Positions 17,275 to 24,733 of a DNA stretch of 43,424 nt are shown here, piece after piece. Under the pieces are notes generated by a model that was given only the letters and a program-made list of their open reading frames with translations, made no database searches and was not told the DNA's origin. Positions within the stretch are counted from its first letter, which is position 1; each line of letters starts with the position of its first letter. The position numbers and the translations under genes were made by a program. Source of the DNA: Hyphomicrobiales bacterium (GTDB lineage Bacteria > Pseudomonadota > Alphaproteobacteria > Rhizobiales > Devosiaceae); NCBI GenBank assembly GCA_027065555.1, contig JAMONS010000040.1, positions 1 through 43,424 of the forward strand. The letters run 5' to 3'.

Positions 17275-18333
17275 ATGCACTTAAAAGAAGTAATTACTTT
17301 TTCAAAAGGCAGGGTTGGTTTTATTCAGTTAAATCGTCCAAAGGCAATAAATGCGCTTAATCTAAATATGATAAATATAATTGATGCGGCTTTAAGCGAG
17401 TTTGAAAATGATACTTCAATAGATGCAGTTTTGCTTGAAAGTGCAACTGAACGAGGGTTTTGCGCAGGTGGTGATATACGTATATCACGACAATATGTTT
17501 TAGATGGCCAGACACAAGAAATGTATGATTTCTTTAAAAAAGAATATCAACTTGATGGCCATATTGCGAAATATAAAAAGCCAATAGTGGTACTAACTGA
17601 TGGCATTGTAATGGGTGGCGGGCTTGGTTTGGCAGGACATGCAACCTATCGTTTTGCAACGAACAATACAATTTTTGCAATGCCTGAGGCAGCAATAGGA
17701 TTTGTCTGTGATTGCGGCATTGATTTTCTATTAGCAAAAATTGAGCGTCATATTTCTTTGGCATTTTTACTCTCAGGACAAGCAATAAGTGCAAATGATG
17801 CTTTGGAGCTTAATTTAACGGATTGCGTGATTTCTCAAGAAGGTTTTCCTCAAATTCGTGAGCAGCTCTTAAAAGCAATGAATGAAGAAAATATAGATGC
17901 AGCAATTAAAAAAATAATCTTAAAAGAAAATGATTCGTCAAAAACAACATCATTAAGTAAAGAAAAATTCAGTGCTAGGGCAAATTCTTGCAAAGCGGCA
18001 TTTTTAGAGGGCAATATTACAAAAATAATAGGCTCATTAGAAAAACAGGCAAAGTCTAATCAAACAGCAAAAGAATTTTATGATATTTTGCAAAAACATT
18101 GCCCAACATCTCTAAGCGCTATAGTCATCTCACATGATAGGGCAAGAATCCATCAAGATATTGATAAAACACTAGAAATAGACCTCGCTCTTGCCACAAT
18201 GATGGGTAAACGAGATGATTTTGCTGAAGGGGTGCGAGCTGTGTTGATTGACAAAGATCAAAACCCAAATTGGCAACCAAAGTGCCAAAATGAGGTTGAT
18301 GAGGGTGCAATTTATGCCCAAATTAATAAATAA
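17275..18333 (+). CDS. Enoyl-CoA hydratase/isomerase family; 3-hydroxyisobutyryl-CoA hydrolase-like
   Basis: A 352-residue crotonase-fold protein. The oxyanion-hole loops are ERGFCAGGDIR (59-69) and VMGGGLGL (112-119). MPEAAIGF supplies Glu138, and Asp146 in VCDCG aligns with the catalytic Asp of human HIBCH (normally F-P-D-V-G). The size of about 350 and the C-terminal extension match HIBYL-CoA hydrolases of valine degradation rather than 260-residue enoyl-CoA hydratases. The flanking P-to-C and V-to-C changes around Asp146 are unusual. The gene is divergent from the COG4091 gene (81 bp apart). Other valine-catabolism genes are not in view, so the pathway role is inferred. Confidence 0.8.
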   Translation: MHLKEVITFSKGRVGFIQLNRPKAINALNLNMINIIDAALSEFENDTSIDAVLLESATERGFCAGGDIRISRQYVLDGQTQEMYDFFKKEYQLDGHIAKYKKPIVVLTDGIVMGGGLGLAGHATYRFATNNTIFAMPEAAIGFVCDCGIDFLLAKIERHISLAFLLSGQAISANDALELNLTDCVISQEGFPQIREQLLKAMNEENIDAAIKKIILKENDSSKTTSLSKEKFSARANSCKAAFLEGNITKIIGSLEKQAKSNQTAKEFYDILQKHCPTSLSAIVISHDRARIHQDIDKTLEIDLALATMMGKRDDFAEGVRAVLIDKDQNPNWQPKCQNEVDEGAIYAQINK

Positions 18334-18405
18334 TAGCGATTTTCTACAGTTTTTTGCATCTAAGTAGAACTTATTAGTAATTCTTAAACCACTAGGTGAA
18401 AGAAT

Positions 18406-18442
18406 CCCTTAACCATAGGCATGAAGCCTGTGCCATTAAGGG
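18406..18442 (+). promoter_or_regulatory. Leader hairpin covering the cheS ribosome binding site
   Basis: CCCTTAA (18406-18412) pairs with TTAAGGG (18436-18442). Inside, AGGC (18417-18420) pairs with GCCT (18426-18429) around ATGAA. AAGGG in the right arm is the apparent Shine-Dalgarno of cheS, 9 bases before its ATG, so folding would hide it. The left arm also contains TTAACCAT (18409-18416), a match to the CtrA half-site reported in Caulobacter. RNA hairpin and DNA operator readings are both possible. Confidence 0.5.
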
Positions 18443-18451
18443 TAAAGCAAA

Positions 18452-18751
18452 ATGGCTAACACACAAATAGTGCAAAATGAAATATTAACCTTGCCACCGG
18501 TTGTGGATTTGGACGCATTAGATTCAATATCGGAGCAACTAATTGAGCAACTTGAGTGTGGCTCAGTAAATATTGATGCAAGTTCGGTTGATCGTGTAGC
18601 GACCAATGCTCTTTTGATGTTGATAAGCGCAGCAAATAGCGCCGAACAGGCCAATATTACCCTCACAATTTCAAACCCAAGCGAGCCTATGCTTGGGGCA
18701 ATAGAGCGATTGGGGCTTAGCGAAAATTTTGCCCCGCTTATAAAAGGATAA
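18452..18751 (+). CDS. cheS: STAS-domain chemotaxis protein CheS
   Basis: A 99-residue single STAS (anti-sigma antagonist-like) domain, with LPPVVDLDALDSISEQLIEQ at the start and VDRVATNALLMLISAANSAE at the conserved helix. In Sinorhizobium meliloti the small protein CheS, encoded directly before cheY1-cheA, binds CheA and speeds drainage of phosphate through CheY1. Size, domain and gene position match here. The residue before ATNALL, where STAS switches often carry a phosphorylatable serine, is Val; family CheS proteins work without phosphorylation as far as known. It is the first gene of the cheS-cheY1-cheA-cheW unit, 8 bp ahead of cheY1. Confidence 0.82.
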   Translation: MANTQIVQNEILTLPPVVDLDALDSISEQLIEQLECGSVNIDASSVDRVATNALLMLISAANSAEQANITLTISNPSEPMLGAIERLGLSENFAPLIKG

Positions 18752-18759
18752 AGTAAATA

Positions 18760-19119
18760 ATGCGTATTCTAACAGTTGATGATTCTAAAACAATGTTGGC
18801 CATGTTGCAGCACACACTTTCTGATGCTGGCTTTGATGTTTTGCAAGCAGAAGACGGCCAGCAAGGGCTTGATGTACTTGCCCAAGAAGAAGTTGATATA
18901 GTCATTACCGATATTAATATGCCTGTTATGGATGGGATTGAGTTCATTAAAAATGTCCGCTCATCTGGCAAATTTCAATCCTTACCAATTCTTATTCTTA
19001 CAACTGAAAGTTCACGTGAAAAACGTGATCAAGGTCGTGCGGCTGGTGGAACTGGCTGGATAGTTAAGCCATTTGATCCTGAAAAATTAATTTCGGTGAT
19101 TAATCGAGTAGTTCACTAA
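18760..19119 (+). CDS. cheY1: Chemotaxis response regulator CheY1
   Basis: A 119-residue stand-alone receiver. The acidic pocket is Asp7/Asp8, the phosphoacceptor Asp51 (ITDINMPVMDG), Thr81/Thr82, and Lys103 in VKPFDP. It lies between cheS and cheA, the position of S. meliloti CheY1, which acts as a phosphate sink draining phosphoryl groups from the motor regulator CheY2 via CheA. That role is therefore inferred from position. Position 100 is Trp (GTGWIVKPF), a common feature of cheA-linked CheY proteins in this group. Confidence 0.92.
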   Translation: MRILTVDDSKTMLAMLQHTLSDAGFDVLQAEDGQQGLDVLAQEEVDIVITDINMPVMDGIEFIKNVRSSGKFQSLPILILTTESSREKRDQGRAAGGTGWIVKPFDPEKLISVINRVVH

Positions 19120-19161
19120 TATTAGTTGAGTATAATTTTAACCTGATTTTGGAAGATCCGA

Positions 19162-21294
19162 ATGAGTGATTTAGACGAATTTAAAGCTACCTATTTTGAT
19201 GAATGTTCTGAGCTATTAATAGATCTTGAGGAGCAATTTATCGCCATTCAAGATGGTGATAAAAGCTCGGATCGTATGAACGCAATATTTCGTGCTATTC
19301 ATTCAATAAAGGGTGGTGCGGGAGCATTTGGCTTCACTTCACTTGTTGGTTTTGCGCATGAATTTGAAACTTTGCTCGATTTTGTGCGTAATGACAAAAT
19401 TGATTTTACTAATGAAGTGATTAAACTTTGTATTCGCTCAAATGATTTAGTTGCTGATTTTGTTGAAGCGGCAAGAAATGGCGAGGAGCTTGATCCTGAA
19501 TACGGGGCGACAGAAAAAGCAAAATTTGTTGCTCTTTGTAAAGCAAGTTCTGGTGATAGTGGTGATGAAAGCGGCGAGCCTATGGAGGAGTTCGATATTG
19601 AGTTTACTCCTGTACTTGTTGAGATGGAAGCGCCAACAGAAAAAGTAACAGAAGGCTGGTTGGTTGAATTTATTCCCTTTAGAGAACTTTATACTAGCGC
19701 AAATGATCCGCTATTATTATTGCGTGAATTAGCAGAGCTGGGGGACGTTGAAGTAAAAGCAATATTAAAAGATATCCCATTATTAACCGATTTTGAGCCA
19801 TTTTCTGTCTATTGTACGTGGGAAATAACTATCAAGGACAAGGATATTGAAGAGGAAAGCATTCGTGAGATATTTGAATTTGTTGATGGCGATTGCGAGT
19901 TAAAAATTACTAAGTTTGAAATGCCAGTAGATGAGCAAGCATTTAAGGAGGACGCAAAAAGCGAAGATCTGGAAGAAGATGAAGATATGCCAAGTTTTGC
20001 AGATCTAGCAGCTGAAATTGCGCCAAAACCAGAACCAGAAAAACTTAAGCCTAAAGTTGCGGATAATGCTGCAGATGGCGCAAAAGCTGCACCAAAAGCA
20101 CCCCCCGTTGGTATGCAATCAATTCGTGTTGATCTTGATAAGGTTGATCGAGTGGTAAATATGGTTGGCGAATTAGTTATTACCCAATCAATGTTAACCC
20201 AACAAATGGACGATAATCTACGTCATCGTTATCAAGAATTAGTTCGTGGACTTGAAGTTTTGGCAACTACCACTAGAGGTTTGCAAGATAGTGTGATGGC
20301 AATTCGTGCCCAACCTGTAAAATCTGTGTTTTCACGTATGCCACGTTTGGTGCGTGAACTTGCTTCAAAAACTGGTAAAAAAATCAAACTCGAAATGGTT
20401 GGTGAAAATACCGAAATTGATAAAACGGTTATTGAGCAACTTTCAGACCCTCTAACGCACATGATTAGAAACTCTGCTGATCACGGCATTGAATCAGTTG
20501 AAAAACGTGTTGAAAGTGGCAAGGAAGAAACAGGCACTATTCGACTTTCTGCTGAACAAGCTGGCGGCTCGATTTTAATAATAATTGAAGATGATGGCGC
20601 TGGCATTAATCGTGAACGAGTATTGCAATTAGCACGTGAAAAAGGCGTGGTTGGTGAAGAACAACAACTTAGCGATGATCAAATAGATAATTTAATTTTT
20701 GCACCCGGTTTTTCAACCGTTGAAGAAGTTTCTGATCTTTCGGGGCGTGGTGTTGGTATGGACGTTGTTCTTTCAAACATCAATAAAATTGGTGGTTCGG
20801 TAATTGTGAAATCTGTTCCCGGTAGAGGCACACGTATGACATTAAGATTGCCGCTAACCTTAGCGGTGCTTGATGTGATGTTGGTTAGAGTTGCTGGCTG
20901 CCCCTATGTTATTCCGCTTTCGTCAATCGTTGAAACCATGCAATGCGCACGAGTTGAATTTGGACGATTACCAACTGGCGCACGTGTATTGAAGGTGCGA
21001 GGGGAATATGTGCAATCAATGGATCTAGCATCTCATTTTGAAATGACAACCGATGTGGATGAAAAAGATCGTTTTGTTGTTCTGTGCGAAGCTGAGGGGA
21101 CTAACAAATTAGCCTTAATTGTTGATGCAATAATTGGGCAGCAGCAAGTTGTTATTAAAAGTTTAGAAGAAAATTTTGAAAGAATTGAAGGAATTGCAGG
21201 CGGCACAATTCTTGGTGATGGATCGGTCGGTCTAATTGTAGATGTTCAGGGTCTAAAAAATTCAATATCTAATCAGCGAACTGTTGCTGCATAA
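19162..21294 (+). CDS. cheA: Chemotaxis histidine kinase CheA
   Basis: A 710-residue cytoplasmic kinase. P1/HPt (1 to about 105) has phospho-His47 in FRAIHSIKGGAGAFGF. A P2-like region lies at about 165-255 (WLVEFIPFRELY onward), then an acidic linker at about 265-310. P3 dimerization begins at MQSIRVDLDKVDRVVNMVGE. P4 ATPase has the N box HMIRNSADHGIE, the G1 box EDDGAGI and the G2 box DLSGRGVGMDVV. The C-terminal P5 CheW-like domain ends near 700. All catalytic motifs are present. GGAAG precedes the ATG. It receives receptor signals through CheW and phosphorylates CheY1, CheY2 and CheB. Confidence 0.97.
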   Translation: MSDLDEFKATYFDECSELLIDLEEQFIAIQDGDKSSDRMNAIFRAIHSIKGGAGAFGFTSLVGFAHEFETLLDFVRNDKIDFTNEVIKLCIRSNDLVADFVEAARNGEELDPEYGATEKAKFVALCKASSGDSGDESGEPMEEFDIEFTPVLVEMEAPTEKVTEGWLVEFIPFRELYTSANDPLLLLRELAELGDVEVKAILKDIPLLTDFEPFSVYCTWEITIKDKDIEEESIREIFEFVDGDCELKITKFEMPVDEQAFKEDAKSEDLEEDEDMPSFADLAAEIAPKPEPEKLKPKVADNAADGAKAAPKAPPVGMQSIRVDLDKVDRVVNMVGELVITQSMLTQQMDDNLRHRYQELVRGLEVLATTTRGLQDSVMAIRAQPVKSVFSRMPRLVRELASKTGKKIKLEMVGENTEIDKTVIEQLSDPLTHMIRNSADHGIESVEKRVESGKEETGTIRLSAEQAGGSILIIIEDDGAGINRERVLQLAREKGVVGEEQQLSDDQIDNLIFAPGFSTVEEVSDLSGRGVGMDVVLSNINKIGGSVIVKSVPGRGTRMTLRLPLTLAVLDVMLVRVAGCPYVIPLSSIVETMQCARVEFGRLPTGARVLKVRGEYVQSMDLASHFEMTTDVDEKDRFVVLCEAEGTNKLALIVDAIIGQQQVVIKSLEENFERIEGIAGGTILGDGSVGLIVDVQGLKNSISNQRTVAA

Positions 21295-21311
21295 AATTAA
21301 AGGAAAATATA

Positions 21312-21800
21312 ATGGAAGCTCTTAATATTAAAGACGATTATGAAAATGGTGAAATATCAGCAGAAAACTCTTTGCAGCTAATAGCTTTTTCTCTTGGTGA
21401 TCAAACCTATTCAGTTGAAATTACTACGGTTCGTGAAATTCGTGCTTGGAATGGGGCAACTCCCCTACCAAATACTCGTGAATTTGTGCGTGGCGTAATA
21501 AACTTACGTGGAACTATTGTGCCAATTTTTGATCTTCGTGCTCGCTTTGGTGATGGACAAACATCTCCTACAAAAACTCATGTGGTTGTTGTTATGTCGG
21601 TTGGTGAAAAATGGGTTGGCATTTTGGTTGATGCGGTTAGCGATATTCTAACCATTAATAAAAACGATATTCACCCAGTTCCCGAAGGCAATTCATCAGG
21701 GGATAGCGAATTATTACGTGGCATTATCACTCATAATGACCAAATGGTTGGCATGATTGATTTACATGCGGTAATTGATGGCGCTAAAATAGAAGAATAG
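21312..21800 (+). CDS. cheW: Chemotaxis coupling protein CheW
   Basis: A 162-residue protein, mostly one CheW domain: LIAFSLGDQTYSVEITTVRE, then the loop TPLPNTREFVRGVINLRGT, IVPIFDLRARFG and WVGILVDAVSDIL. It joins receptors to CheA. The start follows AGGAAA at good spacing, 17 bp after cheA. A strong terminator follows, so it closes the first chemotaxis transcription unit. Confidence 0.95.
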   Translation: MEALNIKDDYENGEISAENSLQLIAFSLGDQTYSVEITTVREIRAWNGATPLPNTREFVRGVINLRGTIVPIFDLRARFGDGQTSPTKTHVVVVMSVGEKWVGILVDAVSDILTINKNDIHPVPEGNSSGDSELLRGIITHNDQMVGMIDLHAVIDGAKIEE

Positions 21801-21824
21801 ATATCTTAAACTATGAGATAAAAT

Positions 21825-21853
21825 AAAAGCGCTGAATTTTCAGCGCTTTTTTA
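21825..21853. terminator. Bidirectional terminator between cheW and cheT
   Basis: AAAAGCGCTG at 21825-21834 pairs with CAGCGCTTTT at 21841-21850 (a 10-bp stem). T-runs are available in both directions, suitable for the convergent cheW and cheT genes. Confidence 0.93.
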
Positions 21854-21862
21854 TTGGCTTAG

Positions 21863-22216
21863 CTAAAATAAATCTACTTCACCATGCTCAATACGTGCTG
21901 ATATACCAGATAGTTTAGGATTTGCTAATTCATCAAGTGTCATGTGCGACCAAATCTCATCAAATTGCTTATTATTGATTGAACCATCTTTCTCGACCAT
22001 TTTGCGAATAGCTTTTGCCATATTGTCACAGCGCTGCTCGATTCTATCTTGACCTTGAAGGGCATGGATAATCTCATTAACAGCCTGTTTATTGGCTTCT
22101 TTACTTGATATATTACTCTCTTGTAAAATATCTAGCGCTTTAATAATTCCGTTCACCAACTCTTTGGTCTGGCGAGTGGTTTCATCAAGTTCTCTAGCTA
22201 GTCTTTTTAATGGCAT
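21863..22216 (-). CDS. cheT: CheT-like putative CheY phosphatase with a CheZ-type DxxxQ motif
   Basis: A 117-residue, almost wholly helical protein. The helix EIIHALQGQDRIEQRCDNMA contains QDRIEQ, a D-x-x-x-Q motif like the catalytic Asp/Gln of E. coli CheZ (F-Q-D-L-T-G-Q). S. meliloti CheT, encoded in the che operon beside cheD, is reported to have a predicted helix with DxxxQ and to speed CheY1-P decay. Size, motif and location agree. Here, unusually, the gene is on the opposite strand, convergent with cheW and divergent from cheD. The C-terminus is GEVDLF, resembling the CheD tail. The ATG at 22216 has no clear Shine-Dalgarno. Homology to CheT is inferred, not aligned. Confidence 0.68.
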   Translation of the reverse strand: MPLKRLARELDETTRQTKELVNGIIKALDILQESNISSKEANKQAVNEIIHALQGQDRIEQRCDNMAKAIRKMVEKDGSINNKQFDEIWSHMTLDELANPKLSGISARIEHGEVDLF

Positions 22217-22320
22217 ATCACAGTGTCCAAATTTTTATAATTAAACTAGCTGAATAATACAGTGAGAATTCCTAAACATATATTGCTAAACTGAATTAAT
22301 TTTTAATTGTTTTAAGTATA

Positions 22321-22337
22321 GTTAGCAATTCGCTAAC
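22321..22337. promoter_or_regulatory. Palindrome in the cheT/cheD divergent region
   Basis: GTTAGC at 22321-22326 and GCTAAC at 22332-22337 flank AATTC. It lies in the 177-bp gap from which cheT and cheD are transcribed in opposite directions, so it is a candidate shared operator or a leader hairpin of cheD. Confidence 0.35.
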
Positions 22338-22348
22338 AAAATATGGTT

Positions 22349-22362
22349 TAGATTGTAATCTA
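22349..22362. promoter_or_regulatory. 14-bp palindrome TAGAT-N4-ATCTA upstream of cheD
   Basis: TAGATTGTAATCTA is a perfect inverted repeat 32 bases before the cheD ATG. The same arms with a different centre (TAGATATTTATCTA) occur in the hrcA/rph divergent promoter at 39270-39283. Two copies in promoter positions suggest a regulator site, although such AT-rich palindromes can arise by chance. Confidence 0.3.
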
Positions 22363-22393
22363 TATTTGGTTCTGATTATTAGGGTAATAATAA

Positions 22394-22984
22394 ATGGCAA
22401 GAAGAGAAGCGCTTCCTAACGGGTTTGATAGAGGTGTAGTCACAACGGTTCATCAGGGCGATTGCCATGTATCGAATGAAAGCGACGTTACGTTTTCTAC
22501 AGTGCTTGGCTCATGTATTAGTGCATGTGTTCGTGATAAGGTTTCAAATGTTGGCGGCATGAACCATTTTCTTTTGGCTGAGCAATCAGGATCTGCTAAA
22601 AATCGCTTTGGCGCTTCCGCTCGTTATGGCGCTTATGCAATGGAAGAATTGATAAATATGGTGCTAAAACAAGGTACTGGCTTAAAGAAAAATCTAGAAA
22701 TAAAAGTTTTTGGTGGCGGAAAAATTAACGCCTCGCTAGCTGATGTTGGCGCTGCAAATATCGACTTTGTGCATAGATTTCTTAGCGATGAGGGATATAG
22801 AATTACTAGTGAAGATATGGGCGGAACATTTGCTCGTAGGGTTCTTTATAATCCAACTAGCGGTCGAGTTCGAATTAAACGACTTGATAGTGAAGCTGGG
22901 CAAAATATTGTTCGTGAAGAATTCAAGATTGCAAGTTCTCAAAAAGTTGCTAAACCAGCAGATGATGATATTGAATTGTTCTAG
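22394..22984 (+). CDS. cheD: Chemoreceptor glutamine deamidase CheD
   Basis: A 196-residue enzyme that deamidates receptor glutamines to glutamates during adaptation. The catalytic pair is Cys41 in TVLGSCISACVRD and His58 in VGGMNHFLL, 17 residues apart as in known CheD proteins. KVFGGGKI and NIDFVHRFLSDEGY are also typical. The C-terminal 30 residues run beyond the catalytic fold and end ADDDIELF, resembling the CheT end. AGGG lies about 9 bases before the ATG. It begins the second chemotaxis block (cheD, receptor, cheR, cheB, cheY2). Confidence 0.93.
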   Translation: MARREALPNGFDRGVVTTVHQGDCHVSNESDVTFSTVLGSCISACVRDKVSNVGGMNHFLLAEQSGSAKNRFGASARYGAYAMEELINMVLKQGTGLKKNLEIKVFGGGKINASLADVGAANIDFVHRFLSDEGYRITSEDMGGTFARRVLYNPTSGRVRIKRLDSEAGQNIVREEFKIASSQKVAKPADDDIELF

Positions 22985-23070
22985 TTGGTAATTACAAGTT
23001 AGCTAAAAGCTCAAGTTTTTCACAATTTATTATCAAATTATTGATTTGAATTCACTCTAGTCATATTTGG

Positions 23071-23078
23071 TTAACCAT
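23071..23078 (+). promoter_or_regulatory. TTAACCAT box upstream of the cluster chemoreceptor
   Basis: TTAACCAT occurs 38 bases before the first possible start of the receptor gene, and a GTTAAC lies nearby at about 23090. The same octamer is in the cheS leader at 18409-18416. It matches a CtrA half-site described in Caulobacter; the full TTAA-N7-TTAA form is absent, so assignment to CtrA is tentative. Confidence 0.3.
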
Positions 23079-23115
23079 TATTCATATAAGTTAACGAAGT
23101 GCTAATTTGCGCAAA

Positions 23116-24648
23116 ATGTCAAATTTAGGATTTTGTGGACTTAAATATATAATGCAAACAAGATTTACTTTTTCGATAATTGTTAGTTTAGCTTTTGCAA
23201 CTGTTTTGGCATTAGCTCTAATCATTATTGCAGTTTTTGGGCTGACAATGTTTAGCCTTGCAATGGTTGGGCTAACTTGGTTGCTTTTAAGCGCCATTAT
23301 TATCTTTCTTGCAAAAGGTTCACAACAAAAAGAAAAAACTCAATTTTCTAAGTTGGCACAATTAGTTGGCTATAAAAACACGCCTCCAAGAAGAAATTTT
23401 ACCTTTATAAAAGAAATTATTGCACATCAATATGCAGAATTATCAAAAACAAAATCATATCAAAAGGCATTTATTCTATTAAAAATTCCAGCTCTTTTGA
23501 TAGATGAAAATAGAGAGATAATGGCAGCTAGCGAGGGGTTTTTAGATCTAAGCCCATCGGTTACAAAAGATATGCCGCTGGCAATTTTATTTGGCGGTAA
23601 TTTCACCCTCCCAAAAGATAAAGAAACTATATCAATGCGTGTTACTCTTGATGGGCGACCTTATGATTGCATAATCACAAAAATAAATGAGACACAATTT
23701 GTAATTAGTTTCAAAAAATCTGGACTTATTGTTGGTAAAGGGCAATTAGCAAAATTTACTAATGCGATTGCTAATGGTAATGTTGGTTTTAGGTTTTTAC
23801 CAAATGATGTAGTTTTGTTCCCAGCTCTTGAAGAGTTAAATATTGGGTTAGATATTCTTGAGAGATCAACAAAAGCAATCGATGAGATTGTGCAAGGTAA
23901 TGTTAGCTCAATTAGCCTTCCAAATGCAGGTCTAAATTCTCAAGTTAATAATGTGCATGAGGCTATCTCAAACCTACAAGAGCAAAAATATAGTGAGCAA
24001 AATCAACGCATTAAGCTTGAAGATAAATTAAATAAAATAGCCAATATGCTAGATGCCTATAAAGAAACATTAGGAAATATCAACCAAGTTGCAAAAAATA
24101 GCCAACATGCGCTTTTGGGCACAAATTCTATTGTTAATAATATAAAAACAAGCGCTAATAAAACTAATAATATTAGCAAGCAGGCCAATGATTTGATCAA
24201 GCAAGCAGGCCAGACAACAAAACAAGCAAATCTATCTATTAAAAATGTTAGCGAGTTAACAGGCGAAATTGATAATATGATGATAGCTATTGAAGATATT
24301 TCATTTAGAACTAATTTATTGGCGCTAAATGCTGCGGTGGAGGCCGCCCGTGCTGGAGAAAAGGGTGCAGGATTTGCAATAGTTGCCGAAGAAGTGCGCA
24401 CTTTAGCAAAAACCAGCGCAAAATCTGCAAAAGAAATAAGAATGTTGGCAAGCAAAGGCCATAGCGAAAGCCAGCAAAGCTCGCAACATAATGATGATTT
24501 AGAAAAAATAATTATAAATTTAGAAGAACATTTACAAAATCTAAGTAATGAAACGTATATAATAGCAGATAATGTTGAAAAAGGTCATGATGAGTTAGAG
24601 AATTTTGAAGGCGAGATTGAGAAAATTGTGAAAATTTCACAAAATTAA
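23116..24648 (+). CDS. Membrane-hairpin chemoreceptor without a periplasmic domain
   Basis: About 510 residues from ATG 23116; TTG 23107 and ATG 23152 are alternatives, none with a good Shine-Dalgarno. Two adjacent hydrophobic helices (about 17-65, [20 protein letters not shown] and [18 protein letters not shown]) leave almost no periplasmic loop. A PAS-like cytoplasmic region at about 100-205 includes [21 protein letters not shown] coiled coil and a signalling tip with [20 protein letters not shown] follow. No HAMP domain or C-terminal tether pentapeptide is evident. Its place between cheD and cheR suggests it is a core receptor of this cluster, sensing an internal signal. In S. meliloti the cluster receptor gene precedes cheS instead. 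Confidence 0.85.
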   Translation: MSNLGFCGLKYIMQTRFTFSIIVSLAFATVLALALIIIAVFGLTMFSLAMVGLTWLLLSAIIIFLAKGSQQKEKTQFSKLAQLVGYKNTPPRRNFTFIKEIIAHQYAELSKTKSYQKAFILLKIPALLIDENREIMAASEGFLDLSPSVTKDMPLAILFGGNFTLPKDKETISMRVTLDGRPYDCIITKINETQFVISFKKSGLIVGKGQLAKFTNAIANGNVGFRFLPNDVVLFPALEELNIGLDILERSTKAIDEIVQGNVSSISLPNAGLNSQVNNVHEAISNLQEQKYSEQNQRIKLEDKLNKIANMLDAYKETLGNINQVAKNSQHALLGTNSIVNNIKTSANKTNNISKQANDLIKQAGQTTKQANLSIKNVSELTGEIDNMMIAIEDISFRTNLLALNAAVEAARAGEKGAGFAIVAEEVRTLAKTSAKSAKEIRMLASKGHSESQQSSQHNDDLEKIIINLEEHLQNLSNETYIIADNVEKGHDELENFEGEIEKIVKISQN

Positions 24649-24733
24649 AATATTCTCCTAAATTATTCTTTTTAAAAAATAACTATATTGCCTGCATTTT
24701 AACATCAAACATTAGTTGGAGTTTTGTTATATT

